A stretch of DNA of 12,372 nucleotides. It comes from CAZAEL01 sp964484135 (GTDB lineage Bacteria; Elusimicrobiota; Elusimicrobia; FEN-1173). The stretch lies in contig CAZAEL010000059.1 in NCBI GenBank assembly GCA_964484135.1, positions 1 through 12,372 of the forward strand, read 5' to 3'. The translations under genes and the position numbers were made by a program. The notes under the pieces are model-generated. The model ran no database searches. It was not told where the DNA came from and saw only the letters and a list, made by a program, of their open reading frames with translations. Positions 12,361-12,372 of the stretch are shown piece after piece (position 1 is the first letter of the stretch; the number at the start of each line of letters is the position of its first letter).

Positions 12361-12372
12361 CAAAGGCCATGT

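Overview
The window is G+C-rich chromosomal DNA (about two-thirds G+C by eye) with tightly packed, mostly + strand genes, plus a clearly A+T-richer first ~550 bases. A secreted cupredoxin with a cleavable signal peptide and a predicted lipoprotein suggest a diderm bacterium. The uroporphyrinogen methyltransferase/synthase fusion, hemB, hemL and a DUF1015 gene in one run recall poorly cultured lineages such as Omnitrophota or Elusimicrobiota, but this taxonomic guess is weak.

Layout. (1) 1-508, minus strand: the N-terminal part of a three-helix membrane protein in A+T-richer DNA, running off the left edge. (2) 509-712: a 204-base divergent intergenic region with a possible extended -10 promoter and a small hairpin that covers the ribosome binding site of the next gene. 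(3) 713-3173: a cobA-hemD fusion, then a two-hairpin palindromic repeat, then an inositol-monophosphatase family gene. (4) 3187-12359: after a probable promoter, ten co-directional genes with gaps of at most about 33 bases and several overlaps: cupredoxin, hemB, metallo-beta-lactamase-fold lipoprotein, hemL, ornithine cyclodeaminase/mu-crystallin family, DUF1015, CvpA-like, pabB, pabC, TfoX N-domain protein. (5) A near-consensus extended -10 at the right edge suggests that another transcription unit starts there.

How the genes work together. HemL makes 5-aminolevulinate from glutamate-1-semialdehyde. HemB condenses two of these to porphobilinogen. The HemD half of the fusion closes the tetrapyrrole to uroporphyrinogen III, and the CobA half methylates it to precorrin-2 (siroheme or B12 branch). 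The hemA and hemC steps are not in the window. PabB and PabC form a second pathway, from chorismate to 4-aminobenzoate for folate. The cupredoxin, lipoprotein hydrolase, cyclodeaminase-like enzyme, DUF1015 and CvpA-like proteins have no proven link to either pathway, and their co-transcription is an inference from spacing.

I see no tRNA, rRNA, CRISPR array, transposase or phage gene. Most of the window is metabolic housekeeping. The most unusual features are an in-frame, repeat-like insertion in HemB, the copper-protein/hemB translational coupling, the PabB active-site variant, the double-hairpin repeat, and the abrupt composition change at the left edge.
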